A stretch of DNA of 64,000 nt from Bacteroides ndongoniae (GCF_900108345.1 NZ_FNVV01000012.1:310001-374000), one strand, 5' to 3'; shown: positions 1-9,874, counted from the first letter of the stretch. Notes: a model not told the origin generated them from the sequence alone. A program made the numbers and translations.

Positions 1-1043
1 GCATTGGGCAAGATGTATCCATTGTCGTCGCGCAACTTGCCGCCTCTGGTCGGGTCGTTGGGATCGCGGTGGTGCTGCCACGAATCATCTATGTTGATGT
101 AAGTCCACCCGTAGTTGATCAGTCCGCTTTCTACCATGGCTCTTGCAGCCTTTTTAATCTTCTCGGCAGAAACTTCGTGACCGAAGCAATTCCAGCTGTT
201 CCAGCCCATCGGGGGAGTCAGCGCAATCCGGTCGCCGCACTCGATGCGGAACTTCTTCTTATCCGTTCCTTTTTTATTTTTTGCTTTCAGGGTTACTTCA
301 TACGTACCGGGCTTTGTCAGCTTGCCGGTTATCAATCCTGTCTCCGGATTGATTTCCAGTCCATCAGGCAGTCCGGATGCCGAAAACTTCATCGGCCGGT
401 CGCCCGTAGTGGCTACCAGGAACTGAAAGGGTGAACCAGGACGTACGCCGAACACCGGTGCACAATTTATTCTCGGAGTGGCAGGAGCAGGAGGAGTCAA
501 TATGTAAGGCTCCGTTGCTATAAACTTCAGGGTTGGGAAACTATCTGATCCCTTCGACAAAATCTTTGCATCGGCCCAGTCGGCATGGTCGTAATGCGGA
601 CCGTCACCGCCTTCCTTCACCAACAGTTCCAGCCGTTTTACGCCGTCCAGCGAAACAGAACATTCTTTGGGAGCATCGCCCACCCTGACTATTCCACTGG
701 TCCACAACTGTGCACCGTCGCCTATCACGATGAACTCGGCCGCATTCTTGCGCTCCAGTACTTCATCATCCAAACCTACCTGGGCGGTAAAACGGGTTGC
801 CCCACCATCCAGCTGGATAGCCACCTCGCTGACAGAGTGAGTTCCCACTCCACGTTCAAAGGTTTGCCCACCAATGGTAAGTTTTCGTCCGTCAATCGAC
901 TTGTTCTTCATCGGCATGCCATATCCCTGAGTCATGGCTGTCAGATCCAAATCGTCCAGCCATACAGTCTTCGACTGGGCACAGGCAGCCATCGTATTTG
1001 CCAATACCAGACTGGCAACAATCAAAAGTCTTTTAGTCTTCAT
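1..1043 (-). CDS. GH27 family glycoside hydrolase with NPCBM domain (3' end beyond window)
   Basis: Probable secreted alpha-galactosidase-type enzyme (GH27 also includes alpha-N-acetylgalactosaminidases and beta-L-arabinopyranosidases). Translating from the ATG at 1043 gives 347 codons open to the window edge. Residues 1-23 are a signal peptide; MAAC at 18-21 could also act as a lipobox. About 25-160 resembles an NPCBM carbohydrate-binding domain (RGVGTHS at 64-70), and about 195-268 an Ig-like domain of the putative-Ig type. GH27 opens at TPPMGWNSWN (276-285) with YINIDDSW (315-322). The catalytic aspartates lie beyond the window. It follows the GH43 gene by 23 bp, probably in the same transcript. 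Confidence 0.88.
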   Translation of the reverse strand, partial: MKTKRLLIVASLVLANTMAACAQSKTVWLDDLDLTAMTQGYGMPMKNKSIDGRKLTIGGQTFERGVGTHSVSEVAIQLDGGATRFTAQVGLDDEVLERKNAAEFIVIGDGAQLWTSGIVRVGDAPKECSVSLDGVKRLELLVKEGGDGPHYDHADWADAKILSKGSDSFPTLKFIATEPYILTPPAPATPRINCAPVFGVRPGSPFQFLVATTGDRPMKFSASGLPDGLEINPETGLITGKLTKPGTYEVTLKAKNKKGTDKKKFRIECGDRIALTPPMGWNSWNCFGHEVSAEKIKKAARAMVESGLINYGWTYINIDDSWQHHRDPNDPTRGGKLRDDNGYILPN

Positions 1044-1066
1044 ACATTTGGTCATGTATCGGTAAA

Positions 1067-2428
1067 TTATTTCTGTGCTTGAAACATCCAGTAGTCGAAA
1101 TACATCAGACGACCGGGCTTCTTACCTTTACAAACAAAATAAAGGTCGTGTACACCACTCACTTTGGCCACGTCCGAAGACACCAGTGCCCAACGGTTAT
1201 CGCCTCCCGTCATGGGAACTTTTACGGTAGTCAGCAAGTCACCCTGCGGACTATCCAAACGAACTTCCATCGTTACGCCTCCATTGTGAGTTGTTCCTAC
1301 GCGGGCCATAAACTTCGATGCTCCCTCTTTACGGAAATCAACGCCTTTCACCTTAATATACGCTCCATCGTTCATGGCATTGACAAATACGCCTACTTCT
1401 TTATTCTGGCCAGCCTTCATGCCTTCCGAGAAAGCCATGGTCTCAGCCTCAGTCTTCCGATAGGGATTCAAGTTTTCCAGTTCCTTCTCTATACCCGCCG
1501 TCATCTTCATGGGTACAAATGACCCGTCTTTGTTGAATTCTGCTTTCTGCACACAAACGGAACGGGTAAAACCCCCACCGCCCGGCAGTGCACCGTTGTG
1601 ATAGAACAGATAGGTAGAACCTTTATAATCAACAATACCCGGATGGTTGGTAAAACTGCCACCCTCAGTAGGCATCAGCGTACCACCATACTTCCAGGGA
1701 CCAACAGGACTCTTGCTCATCGAATATCCCAAGTGCTCGGGAATGGGACCTCCTGCCCAAAGCAGGTAATACCAGTCGTTGTGTTTGTACAACCAGGGAC
1801 CTTCTTCGTACAGCGTCGGGCGCTCGGCCACGTTTCCTTCCCGCTTGCCGAAAGACTCTTCGGTCATCGGCACCCGGACAATGTCGCCCGAATACGAAAT
1901 CATGTCCTCATTCAGTTTCACATAGTAACAGAAAGGATTACCCCAATACAGATAAGCCTGCCCGTCATCATCAATCATGACCGTAGGGTCAATGTCTCCC
2001 TTTCCGCTGCTTACCAACGGTTTGCCCAAGGCATCGTAGAAGGGTCCGTACGGACTGTCTGCCACAGCCACACCGATAGCGCCTCCTCCCTTGTTCATCG
2101 TGACAGGCACATAAGCATAGAACTTTCCGTCGCGCTCCACGCACTGCATGGCCCAGGCGTCGCCCTTTGCCCAACTGAAAGTCTTGTACGAAAGCACAGC
2201 TCCGTGATCGGTCCAGTTCACCATGTCGGTAGTAGTATATAGTTTCCAGTCATTCATCACAAACCAGGTGGAAGCATCTTCGTCATGGCTGGTATAAAGA
2301 TATAACGTACCGTCGTATGCCATTGGTGCAGGGTCGGCCGTGTAGTGTGTTTGCACAATCGGATTTTGGGCATATGCCGATGCCGCCAGCAATCCGATGG
2401 ATAAAAATAAAAATCCTTTTTTCATCAT
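1067..2428 (-). CDS. GH43 glycoside hydrolase with C-terminal CBM6
   Basis: Secreted five-bladed beta-propeller enzyme, probably removing arabinofuranose or xylose from plant polysaccharide. The signal peptide ends at AYAQ (18-21). GH43 spans about 24-315: base Asp32 in ADPAP, pKa-modulating Asp147 in DIDPTV, and acid Glu209 in YEEGPW are all present. A CBM6 domain begins near 325 (RKTEAET). It is a clear paralogue of the GH43-CBM6 gene at 34921-36291, with the same architecture, length and motif spacing. It is the first gene of a pair with the GH27 gene. Subfamily and exact substrate cannot be assigned by eye. Confidence 0.93.
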   Translation of the reverse strand: MMKKGFLFLSIGLLAASAYAQNPIVQTHYTADPAPMAYDGTLYLYTSHDEDASTWFVMNDWKLYTTTDMVNWTDHGAVLSYKTFSWAKGDAWAMQCVERDGKFYAYVPVTMNKGGGAIGVAVADSPYGPFYDALGKPLVSSGKGDIDPTVMIDDDGQAYLYWGNPFCYYVKLNEDMISYSGDIVRVPMTEESFGKREGNVAERPTLYEEGPWLYKHNDWYYLLWAGGPIPEHLGYSMSKSPVGPWKYGGTLMPTEGGSFTNHPGIVDYKGSTYLFYHNGALPGGGGFTRSVCVQKAEFNKDGSFVPMKMTAGIEKELENLNPYRKTEAETMAFSEGMKAGQNKEVGVFVNAMNDGAYIKVKGVDFRKEGASKFMARVGTTHNGGVTMEVRLDSPQGDLLTTVKVPMTGGDNRWALVSSDVAKVSGVHDLYFVCKGKKPGRLMYFDYWMFQAQK

Positions 2429-2584
2429 AGCTTAATGGATAATATAAAGTTTAACATATGGATTCTCTCTAAGATGATTCAGAAATAAGGGAAACAATTA
2501 TTGATTGAATAAATAACTTTAAAAAGAATGATTATTACTAATATTAAAGGTTGCATTTAAGCGTTTATCGCCGTGTTTCTGTGG

Positions 2585-2619
2585 CTAAAGTTACACAGAT
2601 TTATGATATTAGTGGCAAA
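2585..2619 (-). promoter_or_regulatory. candidate promoter for the GH43-GH27 pair
   Basis: On the minus strand TTTG (2619-2616) is followed after 22 bases by TAACTTTA, a 7/8 match to the Bacteroides -7 element TAnnTTTG. The spacing is slightly long. It is the best match upstream of the gene at 2428 and would give a leader of about 150 bases. Confidence 0.3.
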
Positions 2620-2743
2620 AAAAAAACTAAAAAATAAACTTGCACCATGAAAATTGTATCTCAGCCATATTATATCCCTTGATTAAGACGAATAACCCAA
2701 CCTGTTCCCACCATATATAATATCCATTAGCAACCTGTAAAAA

Positions 2744-2785
2744 CATAAAAAACCGCCATTGAGGAATCTGTCCTCAATGACGGTT
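2744..2785 (-). terminator. intrinsic terminator of tyrS
   Basis: A 15-bp stem (AACCGTCATTGAGGA paired with TCCTCAATGGCGGTT, one G-T pair) with a five-base loop starts 29 bp after the tyrS stop. On the minus strand a TTTTTTATG tract follows. Confidence 0.88.
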
Positions 2786-2813
2786 CATCTTTTCTATAAA
2801 GGATCTTATAGGT

Positions 2814-4106
2814 TTACTTTGCAATAATCAGGTAATAGTTCTTCTTACCACGTTGAACCAACAGATATTTATCATCCAACAGATCGGCAGTAGTAATTAC
2901 CTGGTCAAAAGCAGTCAGTTTCTCCTTATTCAGCGAAACGCCACCACCTTGTACCAGCTTACGCATCTCACCCTTCGAAGAGAATACTGCTGCATTCTCA
3001 ACAAACAAATCAACAGCTTTCACACCGACAGCCAAAGCATCACGAGATACCTCAAACTGAGGAACACCTTCGAATACAGAAAGAAGCGTCTGCTCGTCCA
3101 GTTTCTTCAAAGCCTCCGACGTACCACCGCCGAACAGGATATTCGAAGCTTCAACTGCTGCATTGTAGTCTTCTTCAGAGTGTACCATGATTGTCACTTC
3201 CTTAGCCAGACGCTTCTGCAAAGCACGCAAATGCGGAGCTTGCTGATGCTCGGCAATAAGAGCTTCTATTTCCTCTTTACCTATCGAAGTGAAGATCTTA
3301 ATATATTTCTCAGCATCCACATCACTGACATTCAGCCAGAACTGATAGAACTTATAGGGAGAAGTATAACGAGGATCAAGCCAGATATTACCACTTTCAG
3401 TTTTACCAAACTTACCGCCGTCGGCTTTTGTAATCAAAGGACAGGTCAAAGCATACACTTCACCACCATTCGTACGACGTATCAGTTCGGCACCGGTTGT
3501 AATGTTTCCCCACTGATCACTTCCACCCATCTGAAGCTTGCAGTTCTTGGTTTCGTACAAGTGCAGAAAGTCGTAACCTTGCAACAGCTGATAAGTGAAC
3601 TCCGTAAACGAAAGTCCGTCACGTGCCTCACCATTCAGTCGTTTCTGTACCGACTCCTTTGCCATCATATAGTTCACAGTAATGTGTTTTCCTACTTCAC
3701 GGGCAAAGTCAAGGAATGTAAAGTCCTTCATCCAGTCATAATTGTTCACCAATTCGGCATGATTGGGAGCATCAGAATCAAAATCCAAAAACTTGGAAAG
3801 CTGCTTTTTGATACATTCCTGATTATGACGCAATGTCTCCTCATCGAGCAGATTACGTTCCTGCGATTTACCCGAGGGATCGCCAATCATTCCCGTAGCA
3901 CCTCCAATCAGTGCCAGCGGCTTGTGTCCACAACGCTGGAAATGACGCAGTATCATCACACCGCACAAGTGTCCGATGTGCAGAGAATCGGCTGTAGGGT
4001 CGATGCCCAAATAAGCCGTAACCATTTCTTTAGATAATAACTCTTCCGTACCCGGCATCATTGTGTGGAGCATGCCACGCCATCTTAATTCTTCTACAAA
4101 ATTCAT
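2814..4106 (-). CDS. tyrS: tyrosyl-tRNA synthetase
   Basis: Charges tRNA-Tyr with tyrosine in the cytoplasm (class I aminoacyl-tRNA synthetase). At 430 aa it has the normal bacterial length. The HIGH signature is HIGH at 43-46; the KMSKS-equivalent is KFGKT at 232-236, the usual TyrRS form. The tyrosine-pocket motif [10 protein letters not shown] lies at about 192-201. A C-terminal S4-like RNA-binding domain covers about 365-430. It is transcribed alone, between a consensus promoter at the end of tatD and a strong hairpin terminator. Confidence 0.98.
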   Translation of the reverse strand: MNFVEELRWRGMLHTMMPGTEELLSKEMVTAYLGIDPTADSLHIGHLCGVMILRHFQRCGHKPLALIGGATGMIGDPSGKSQERNLLDEETLRHNQECIKKQLSKFLDFDSDAPNHAELVNNYDWMKDFTFLDFAREVGKHITVNYMMAKESVQKRLNGEARDGLSFTEFTYQLLQGYDFLHLYETKNCKLQMGGSDQWGNITTGAELIRRTNGGEVYALTCPLITKADGGKFGKTESGNIWLDPRYTSPYKFYQFWLNVSDVDAEKYIKIFTSIGKEEIEALIAEHQQAPHLRALQKRLAKEVTIMVHSEEDYNAAVEASNILFGGGTSEALKKLDEQTLLSVFEGVPQFEVSRDALAVGVKAVDLFVENAAVFSSKGEMRKLVQGGGVSLNKEKLTAFDQVITTADLLDDKYLLVQRGKKNYYLIIAK

Positions 4107-4152
4107 CGAATGATTGATTGTTTAATGATTTGATTTATAGTTATACTTTTCG

Positions 4153-4183
4153 CAAAAGTACGACCTTTCTTCGAAGTAACAAA
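4153..4183 (-). promoter_or_regulatory. tyrS promoter (Bacteroides consensus)
   Basis: TTTG at 4183-4180, 19 bases, then TACTTTTG at 4160-4153 on the minus strand. Both elements match the Bacteroides primary-sigma consensus exactly. The promoter abuts the tatD stop codon. Confidence 0.85.
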
Positions 4184-4185
4184 AC

Positions 4186-4830
4186 TTAATGTCCAAAAAA
4201 GACACGATGTATATTACAAGAAACTGCTTCTCGAAGTTCGCTACAGGACAGGCCTCGCAGGCGAGCAGCCTCTTCGTACAAGCTGGCAATGGAAACTTCG
4301 CTTTCGTCCGTCTCCAAAAACAACCGGTCAAGGGGTATCTGCCTCAAGGTTTCTTCCTGATACCTGGCACCGAACGAAAGGTACAGACCGTGGCGAACCA
4401 AATCCTGAGCCAGCTGTACTTTCCCACGGAAGCCATGAATAATCCAAGGCACACGAGGCTTCAGCTCGCGCTTCAGCTGTATCAATTCGGCCTGTGCCTT
4501 CACTGCATGAATGACCAACGGTTTGCATACTGCTTCGGCCACACCAGCCTGATAACGGAAAACATCCGTCTGACGGTCGAGTACTACGCGAGACAAATGG
4601 TCAATACCAACCTCGCCCACAGCCAAAACACGCGGGTGAGATGCCATCTCCTCAAAACTGCAACGGAAAGAATCAGTCTGCCACTCACATTCGTCTGCAT
4701 ACCAAGGATGAACGCCTACCGAATACCACTCATCCTGCAATGGTGCAAACGTATGGGGCTGACAACTGACAATGGCCTGTCCCACTTCAGCCGGAAGTTT
4801 ATGGGTATGTATGTCTATAGGAAATATCAT
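4186..4830 (-). CDS. TatD-family metal-dependent hydrolase
   Basis: Amidohydrolase-fold protein related to TatD DNases; the physiological substrate is unclear. Metal-site motifs are visible: DIHTH at 6-10 (HxH), GEVGID, VIHAVKA, WIIHGF and LETDES, matching the conserved His/Glu/Asp ligands in order. At 214 aa it is shorter than E. coli TatD (about 260). It is the last gene of the row hemD, rnpA, yidD, tatD, starting 27 bp after the yidD stop. The position suggests only co-transcription, not shared function. Confidence 0.88.
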   Translation of the reverse strand: MIFPIDIHTHKLPAEVGQAIVSCQPHTFAPLQDEWYSVGVHPWYADECEWQTDSFRCSFEEMASHPRVLAVGEVGIDHLSRVVLDRQTDVFRYQAGVAEAVCKPLVIHAVKAQAELIQLKRELKPRVPWIIHGFRGKVQLAQDLVRHGLYLSFGARYQEETLRQIPLDRLFLETDESEVSIASLYEEAARLRGLSCSELREAVSCNIHRVFFGH

Positions 4831-4857
4831 GGCAGAACTGAAAAGACATCCCTCCTC

Positions 4858-5079
4858 CTAAGGCACAGGATCATAGCCTGATCCTCCCCAGGGATGGCAA
4901 CGCAAAATACGCCGTATAGCCAGATACAATCCCTTAAAAGGGCCATGCTTCTTGATAGCCTCTACTGCATATTGCGAACAGGTAGGAGTAAAACGGCACG
5001 AAGGAGACAGCATAGGCGATATGCACCGCTGATAAAAATAAATAGGAAGTAACAATAACCAAGACAAAAGCCTTTTCAT
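4858..5079 (-). CDS. yidD: membrane protein insertion efficiency factor YidD
   Basis: Small membrane-associated protein linked to YidC-dependent membrane protein insertion. Its 73 aa include an N-terminal hydrophobic helix and the family core YQRCISP...[14 protein letters not shown] with three conserved cysteines, followed by [12 protein letters not shown]. The start overlaps the rnpA stop by four bases (5076-5079), the usual rnpA-yidD coupling in bacteria. It is the expected length. Confidence 0.95.
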   Translation of the reverse strand: MKRLLSWLLLLPIYFYQRCISPMLSPSCRFTPTCSQYAVEAIKKHGPFKGLYLAIRRILRCHPWGGSGYDPVP

Positions 5080-5453
5080 AACTTCTCGGCTATACGCGAC
5101 AAGGCAATCTTCATACGTTCTTCGATGACCGAAGACGGAACCAGCTCGTCCGACAAATAGATAAACGCAACCGCCAAACGGGTCTGACTGCCAGATAATG
5201 CATCAGACAACAAGTGTTTGTTCAACCGATAGGCCTCACGGATCTGGCGTTTCACCCGGTTACGCTTCACAGCCCGTTTGAAACGACGTTTCGATACGCT
5301 AACGAGTATGGAAACCGGCACATCCAGTTCCTCGACAGGCAGGTACACCACACGTAACGGGAAGACGGAAAACGAACGAGAACCGCCCGCAAACATCTTC
5401 TCTATGACCTTTTTCCGGTCCAGCCGTTCCGATTTATGTAATGTATTAGCCAA
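5076..5453 (-). CDS. rnpA: ribonuclease P protein component
   Basis: Protein subunit of RNase P, which matures tRNA 5' ends with the catalytic RNA (not in this window). The RNR signature lies in [18 protein letters not shown] at about 69-86, with the preceding basic VSKRRFK. At 125 aa the length is normal. It overlaps yidD by four bases. The more usual neighbour rpmH is not adjacent; instead hemD lies upstream across a 162-bp gap holding an inverted repeat. Confidence 0.96.
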   Translation of the reverse strand: MANTLHKSERLDRKKVIEKMFAGGSRSFSVFPLRVVYLPVEELDVPVSILVSVSKRRFKRAVKRNRVKRQIREAYRLNKHLLSDALSGSQTRLAVAFIYLSDELVPSSVIEERMKIALSRIAEKL

Positions 5454-5525
5454 TGAAAAACTGATTTACAAAATTCTTATTCAACCCGATAAAAAAGAAA
5501 ATCCATTAAAACCATCAGAAAAACA

Positions 5526-5590
5526 GAGAAGGTAAAGTCTAAAATTTGCCCCTCCAAAAGCATCACAGTTTTTTCAGACCTTACCTTCTC
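5526..5590. repeat. inverted repeat between hemD and rnpA
   Basis: GAGAAGGTAAAGTCT (5526-5540) and AGACCTTACCTTCTC (5576-5590) are complementary over 15 bp with one G-T pair and enclose 35 bases. On the minus strand the second arm is followed by TGTTTTTCTG. It could be a hemD terminator with a large loop or a structured rnpA leader. Confidence 0.6.
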
Positions 5591-5615
5591 CGATTTCGAT
5601 ATCGGGCTTAACCTA

Positions 5616-6368
5616 TTATTTTCCCTTGTTATTCTCCTTAATGAACATATCGAGTGCAGCAGTCATCGAAGGAGCTTGTACGCTCGGAGCTTCCAGATCC
5701 AAACGAAGTCCGGCATCGCGCACAGCCTGGGCAGTAGTCGAACCGAAAGTACCAATCTTTATATCTTTCTGCTCGAAGTTGGGGAAATTCTTCTTCAGTG
5801 AAGAAACACCTGCCGGGCTGAAGAATACCAGCATATCATAATCGAATGCTTCATCGGGAGTAAAGTCATTGCTCACCGTACGGTACATTATTGCTTCAGT
5901 ATGCTGTATCTTGTTTTTGTCGAGTGCATTCTTTATCTCATCGGTGTGCACATCAGACATCGGAACCAGATATTTCTCGGTCTTGTGCTTAATGATAGCA
6001 GGCAGCAAATCATCAAACTTGCCAGTATTTCCAAAGAATATCTTACGCTTACGATACTGCACATATTTTTGGATGTACAATGCAATAGATTCCGTCACGC
6101 AAAAGTACTTCATCGTTTCGGGTATGGTAACACGCAACTCTGTACACAAATGGAAAAAGTGGTCGATGGCATGACGCGAAGTAAATACCACAGCTGTATG
6201 GTCCAGAATAGAAACTTTCTGTTGTCTGAATTCCTTCGCTGAAAGGCTTTCTACCTTAATGAACGGACGAAAATCGATTTTTACGCCGTATTTCTCTGCT
6301 ATGTCGTAGTAAGGAGATTTCTCTGATGCCGGTTTCGGCTGCGACACAAGTACTTTCTTAATTTTCAA
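5616..6368 (-). CDS. hemD: uroporphyrinogen-III synthase
   Basis: Cyclises hydroxymethylbilane to uroporphyrinogen III in tetrapyrrole biosynthesis. At 250 aa the size is typical. The bilobed HemD pattern is recognisable: an N-terminal segment with VLVSQP and VVFTSRHAIDHF, and a second lobe with VFFSPAGVSSLKKNFP and IGTFGSTTAQAVRDAGLRLDLEAPSVQAPSM, the typical end of the family. Sequence conservation in HemD is low, so the name rests on these motifs. It follows the DUF4271 gene by four bases, indicating tight coupling. Confidence 0.9.
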   Translation of the reverse strand: MKIKKVLVSQPKPASEKSPYYDIAEKYGVKIDFRPFIKVESLSAKEFRQQKVSILDHTAVVFTSRHAIDHFFHLCTELRVTIPETMKYFCVTESIALYIQKYVQYRKRKIFFGNTGKFDDLLPAIIKHKTEKYLVPMSDVHTDEIKNALDKNKIQHTEAIMYRTVSNDFTPDEAFDYDMLVFFSPAGVSSLKKNFPNFEQKDIKIGTFGSTTAQAVRDAGLRLDLEAPSVQAPSMTAALDMFIKENNKGK

Positions 6369-6372
6369 CGTC

Positions 6373-7101
6373 CTAAAATTTTATTATCAAAAAATCGTTT
6401 AGCTTAACCATACCCTCGTACAACATGATACAAGGCACAATTTCAAGGGCACAAAAGTACAAAATTAAAAGGACATAGCCATATAAATTATTACAAAAAA
6501 GCTTTATCCACTTATATAGCATCAATATTTTAGCAAAAAGCCAAAGAAACAACCCGATTATTAACGTAATTTGCAAATCTAAATCGAAATAGACAATAAA
6601 AAGAACAAGCGGAAAAAGCGCCAACCCCAAGTAATAAAGAAGTGTAGAATAGGACTCAAGCCAAAGAGAAGTACGGCTTTCGTCAAAAAAAATCCAACCA
6701 AGACTTGAGTAAACAAGCCACTTCAGGAACAAATAGGCCAGACAAATGCCGATATAGATAGCCAGAAGCCAGAGAGGAGGAACATAAGTTACCAGATCGG
6801 GCCTGACCTCATTGAAATAATTGAAAAAGAAAACACCCGACAGCACACAAGTCTGTAATATAAGTAACAGCAAATATCGCATATCTGCTGCCGTTGATGT
6901 AGCAAAAATACTGGTACGCTCGCGATGTAGCAAGAAGTCTTTCACCAACTGAAGCAAAAACTTCCGGCTGCGTGAGAGGACATAAGCCGACAGGAAAAAG
7001 CATCCCAGCAGAATAGCTGCAACCGCATCATCCATACGTGGAGAATACGGGATAGGAATTCCTTCCGTCCCAACCAGCCATACCGTCAACAAGTTCATCA
7101 T
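6373..7101 (-). CDS. DUF4271 family integral membrane protein
   Basis: Uncharacterised inner-membrane protein of Bacteroidota. Its 242 aa contain about six to seven hydrophobic segments (for example LLLLILQTCVLSGVFFF and LFPLVLFIVYFDL) with basic loops such as RSRKFLLQLVKDFLLHRERT. No catalytic motif was seen. It starts in an ATGA overlap with the upstream LOG-family gene and ends four bases before hemD, so it is translationally coupled on both sides. A role near haem or the cell envelope would be guesswork. Confidence 0.85.
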   Translation of the reverse strand: MMNLLTVWLVGTEGIPIPYSPRMDDAVAAILLGCFFLSAYVLSRSRKFLLQLVKDFLLHRERTSIFATSTAADMRYLLLLILQTCVLSGVFFFNYFNEVRPDLVTYVPPLWLLAIYIGICLAYLFLKWLVYSSLGWIFFDESRTSLWLESYSTLLYYLGLALFPLVLFIVYFDLDLQITLIIGLFLWLFAKILMLYKWIKLFCNNLYGYVLLILYFCALEIVPCIMLYEGMVKLNDFLIIKF

Positions 7102-7685
7102 ATAGCGGCAAACTTACGGATAGATACATCCCACAACGGTGTATTATATACCAGCTCAATAGCTTCCTGCGGAGTGTGGGCCACATGCCAGATTGTGCTG
7201 TGCTGCGCCCGCATAAAGTTTTCTTCTACCGATTTCTGCAACATTTCAAGCAGATGATCATAGTAACCTTTAATATTCAGAATTACAATTGGGTTCAGGT
7301 ATAAACCCAATTGTTTCCATGTAATGACCTCCAACAATTCCTCCAATGTGCCACATCCGCCGGGCAAAGCAATAACGGCATCACTCAAATCGGCCATTTT
7401 CTGTTTGCGCTGGTGCATGTTTTCTACTTCGATCAGTTCCGTCAGCCCCGTATGATGCCAACCTTGTTCTACCATGAAATGAGGTATCACGCCTGTCACT
7501 TCTCCTCCTTCAGCCAATACGGCATCGGCCACAGCGGCCATCAGTCCCATGTTTCCGGCTCCGTTGACAAGCCGGATGTGTTGTTTTCCCAACAAAGAGC
7601 CCAGTTCGTGAGCCGCATCAAAATAAACAGGATCAATCTTTGTGCTCGAAGCACAGTAAACACATACAGAGTTTATCTTATTCAT
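7098..7685 (-). CDS. LOG-family protein (TIGR00730; putative nucleotide-monophosphate phosphoribohydrolase)
   Basis: Rossmann-fold protein of the lysine decarboxylase-like/LOG family. Members hydrolyse cytokinin riboside monophosphates or related nucleotides; the name lysine decarboxylase is historical. The family signatures are present: VCVYCASS at the N-terminus, NGAGNMGLM near 40, and PGGCGTLEELLEVITWKQLG near 108-127 (PGGxGTxxE). At 195 aa the length is standard. A perfect Bacteroides promoter sits 34 bp upstream, so this gene probably heads the operon down to tatD. Confidence 0.92.
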   Translation of the reverse strand: MNKINSVCVYCASSTKIDPVYFDAAHELGSLLGKQHIRLVNGAGNMGLMAAVADAVLAEGGEVTGVIPHFMVEQGWHHTGLTELIEVENMHQRKQKMADLSDAVIALPGGCGTLEELLEVITWKQLGLYLNPIVILNIKGYYDHLLEMLQKSVEENFMRAQHSTIWHVAHTPQEAIELVYNTPLWDVSIRKFAAI

Positions 7686-7718
7686 TGTTACTTGCCATAC
7701 TACTTGTTATCACGGCGA

Positions 7719-7750
7719 CAAAGGTATGGATTTTCAACGCCATTGGCAAA
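7719..7750 (-). promoter_or_regulatory. promoter of the LOG-DUF4271-hemD operon
   Basis: On the minus strand TTTG (7750-7747), 20 bases, TACCTTTG (7726-7719). This is an exact match to both Bacteroides promoter elements. Confidence 0.87.
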
Positions 7751-7765
7751 AGATAAACCTGAAAC

Positions 7766-8275
7766 TTACCTGAAGTCCTTCAGTTCCTGCTGCAATTTCT
7801 GGCGGGTACAGAAGATACGGCTTTTGACAGTGCCTAAAGGTAAACCAAGTTTCTCGGCAATCTCGCGATACTTGAATCCTGCCACGTGCATGGAAAAGGG
7901 CACCTTATATTCGCTCGGCAAAGCGTTTACGACACGGTGCATTTCCTTCAGGTCATAAGCCTGGTCGGTACTTTCATAAGTAGGTTCGGTCGATGAATTC
8001 AGATGATACAGATTATCCGTCTGGTCCACAAATGTCTGTTCACGGACTATTTTCCGGTAGTTGTTGATAAAGATATTGCGCATGATCGTATATACCCAGC
8101 CTTTAAAGTTGGTTTCGGGCATGTATTTATCTTCATTGTCCAATGCCTTGAGCGATGTTTCCTGCAGAAGGTCGTTAGCGTCCTCACGGTCGGCAGTCAG
8201 CTTGTAAGCGAAGCGCAGCAAGTCATCCTGTATACTAAGAAGGTCCTTTGTAAAGTTTGTACTGTTGTTGGTCAT
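7766..8275 (-). CDS. ECF-type RNA polymerase sigma factor
   Basis: Sigma-70 family factor with only regions 2 and 4. Region 2 lies near 12-80 (RFAYKLTADREDANDLLQET and NFKGWVYTIMRNIFINNYRK). Region 4 is near 108-165, with a helix-turn-helix GFKYREIAEKLGLPLGTVKS. The protein has 169 aa. No anti-sigma gene is adjacent; metK lies upstream and the LOG operon downstream. It therefore resembles the stand-alone ECF factors common in Bacteroides. A -7 element lies 49 bp upstream. Confidence 0.94.
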   Translation of the reverse strand: MTNNSTNFTKDLLSIQDDLLRFAYKLTADREDANDLLQETSLKALDNEDKYMPETNFKGWVYTIMRNIFINNYRKIVREQTFVDQTDNLYHLNSSTEPTYESTDQAYDLKEMHRVVNALPSEYKVPFSMHVAGFKYREIAEKLGLPLGTVKSRIFCTRQKLQQELKDFR

Positions 8276-8323
8276 AAATTCTTTTAATTAGGTGATTAAT
8301 AATTCTTGTGCTTTCCAGCGATG

Positions 8324-8331
8324 CAAACATA
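8324..8331 (-). promoter_or_regulatory. -7 element of the ECF sigma gene
   Basis: TATGTTTG on the minus strand (8331-8324) matches TAnnTTTG and is followed by C, as is usual. The -33 region (CTGC or CCTG) does not match TTTG well. Confidence 0.5.
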
Positions 8332-8448
8332 TGGAAAGGTGAAGCACGAAGCAGGATACAGGCTGGCAATAAAAGGGGGAAAAACTAACAATTGACAGAT
8401 ATTGGCCCCTATTTGTCTGTTTTCAGGTGGCCTATATACGCAAAAGGA

Positions 8449-8497
8449 CAAAAAAATCACGCAGATTCCGGCAACTAACAACCGAAATCTGCGTGAT
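8449..8497 (-). terminator. intrinsic terminator of metK
   Basis: ATCACGCAGATTTCGG and CCGGAATCTGCGTGAT form a 16-bp stem with one mismatch around a short loop. On the minus strand a run of seven T follows. It lies 85 bp after the metK stop. Confidence 0.88.
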
Positions 8498-8581
8498 AAT
8501 AATGGATTGACTGTAAATCAGAGGAGACCGAAACACCCCTCAGACCACACAGAACAGATGTCTAAATCAGAAACATGGGGC

Positions 8582-9874
8582 TTACAGACCGAAAGCTGCT
8601 TTAACCTTGTCGACATAATCCAGCTTCTCCCAAGTAAAGAGTTCTACGGTTATGTCCTTATTGCCCTCGTAACGGCTCTTGAAGTGCTTGGTTATCACTT
8701 GCGGCTCGCGACCCATATGTCCGTAAGCAGCTGTCTCCTGATAAATCGGATTACGCAACTTCAGGCGATCCTCGATTGCTTTCGGACGAAGGTCGAACAG
8801 CTCGTCAATCTTACGGGCTATCTCGCCGTCACTCATGTTCACATGGCTGCGTCCGTACGTATTGACATAGATGTTGATAGGACGTGCTACGCCAATGGCA
8901 TACGACACTTGAACCAACATTTCATCGGCCACACCGGCAGCCACCAGGTTCTTGGCGATATGACGTGCGGCATAGGCAGCCGAACGGTCTACCTTCGAGG
9001 GGTCCTTACCCGAGAAAGCACCACCACCATGTGCGCCTTTACCGCCGTAAGTATCCACAATAATTTTGCGTCCGGTCAGACCTGTGTCGCCGTGAGGGCC
9101 ACCGATCACAAACTTTCCGGTAGGATTCACATGATACTTGATGTCGTCATTGAACAACGCCAATACCTTTTCGGCATGAATCGAAGCAATGACACGGGGC
9201 ATCAGGATGTTAATCACATCGTGACGGATAATGGCCAGCATTTCTTCATCAGCCTTCAGCTGGGCTTCTTCTGTATCATCGGCAGGCTGGATGAAGTCAT
9301 CATGCTGCGTAGAAACGACAATGGTATCGATACGCACCGGCGTACCGTTGTCATCGTATTCAATGGTCACCTGGCTCTTGGCATCGGGACGAAGATAGGT
9401 CATCTGCTTGCCTTCGCGGCGTATCTCGGCCAGTACCAGCAAAATGCGATGTGCCAGGTCGAGCGAAAGCGGCATGTAATTCTCAGTTTCGTTGGTCGCA
9501 TAGCCGAACATCATACCCTGGTCGCCTGCACCCTGTTCCATCGGGTCCTGACGTTCTACTCCGCGGTTGATGTCGGGGCTCTGTTCATGGATAGCGCTCA
9601 GCACACCACACGAATTGCTTTCAAACATGTATTCGCCCTTCGTATAACCGATTTTCTTGATAACTTCACGAGCAATCAGTTGGAGGTCTACATAAGCCTT
9701 TGTTTTTACTTCACCGGCCAGCACTACCTGTCCGGTAGTTACCAGCGTTTCGCAAGCTACTTTCGAACTGGGGTCATAAGCCAACAGTTTGTCAAGCACA
9801 GCGTCCGATATCTGATCGGCCACTTTGTCGGGGTGTCCTTCTGACACCGATTCGGATGTAAACAAGTATCCCAT
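8582..9874 (-). CDS. metK: S-adenosylmethionine synthetase
   Basis: Makes S-adenosylmethionine from methionine and ATP. It has 430 aa, with the N-terminal signature [20 protein letters not shown], the GAGDQG signature as [14 protein letters not shown] near 111-124, and the glycine-rich [19 protein letters not shown] motif, all complete. The enzyme is slightly longer than E. coli MetK, as is common in Bacteroidota. The gene has its own promoter, a probable SAM-sensing leader and a strong terminator, so it appears monocistronic and feedback-controlled by its product. Confidence 0.98.
   Translation of the reverse strand: MGYLFTSESVSEGHPDKVADQISDAVLDKLLAYDPSSKVACETLVTTGQVVLAGEVKTKAYVDLQLIAREVIKKIGYTKGEYMFESNSCGVLSAIHEQSPDINRGVERQDPMEQGAGDQGMMFGYATNETENYMPLSLDLAHRILLVLAEIRREGKQMTYLRPDAKSQVTIEYDDNGTPVRIDTIVVSTQHDDFIQPADDTEEAQLKADEEMLAIIRHDVINILMPRVIASIHAEKVLALFNDDIKYHVNPTGKFVIGGPHGDTGLTGRKIIVDTYGGKGAHGGGAFSGKDPSKVDRSAAYAARHIAKNLVAAGVADEMLVQVSYAIGVARPINIYVNTYGRSHVNMSDGEIARKIDELFDLRPKAIEDRLKLRNPIYQETAAYGHMGREPQVITKHFKSRYEGNKDITVELFTWEKLDYVDKVKAAFGL

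Larger units (their letters stand above)
2429..2813. other. intergenic region between GH43 gene and tyrS
   Basis: No plausible gene was seen in these 385 bp. The region holds the tyrS terminator at the right, a candidate promoter for the GH43 gene in the middle, and A+T-rich sequence elsewhere. Confidence 0.6.

Noticed and set aside
2853..4037. 394-codon open frame on the plus strand
   Set aside because: Antisense to tyrS; composition and lack of motifs mark it as a codon-bias shadow.
8402..9844. 480-codon open frame on the plus strand
   Set aside because: It lies antisense to metK, which has full family motifs, its own promoter, leader and terminator. The antisense product shows no family resemblance.
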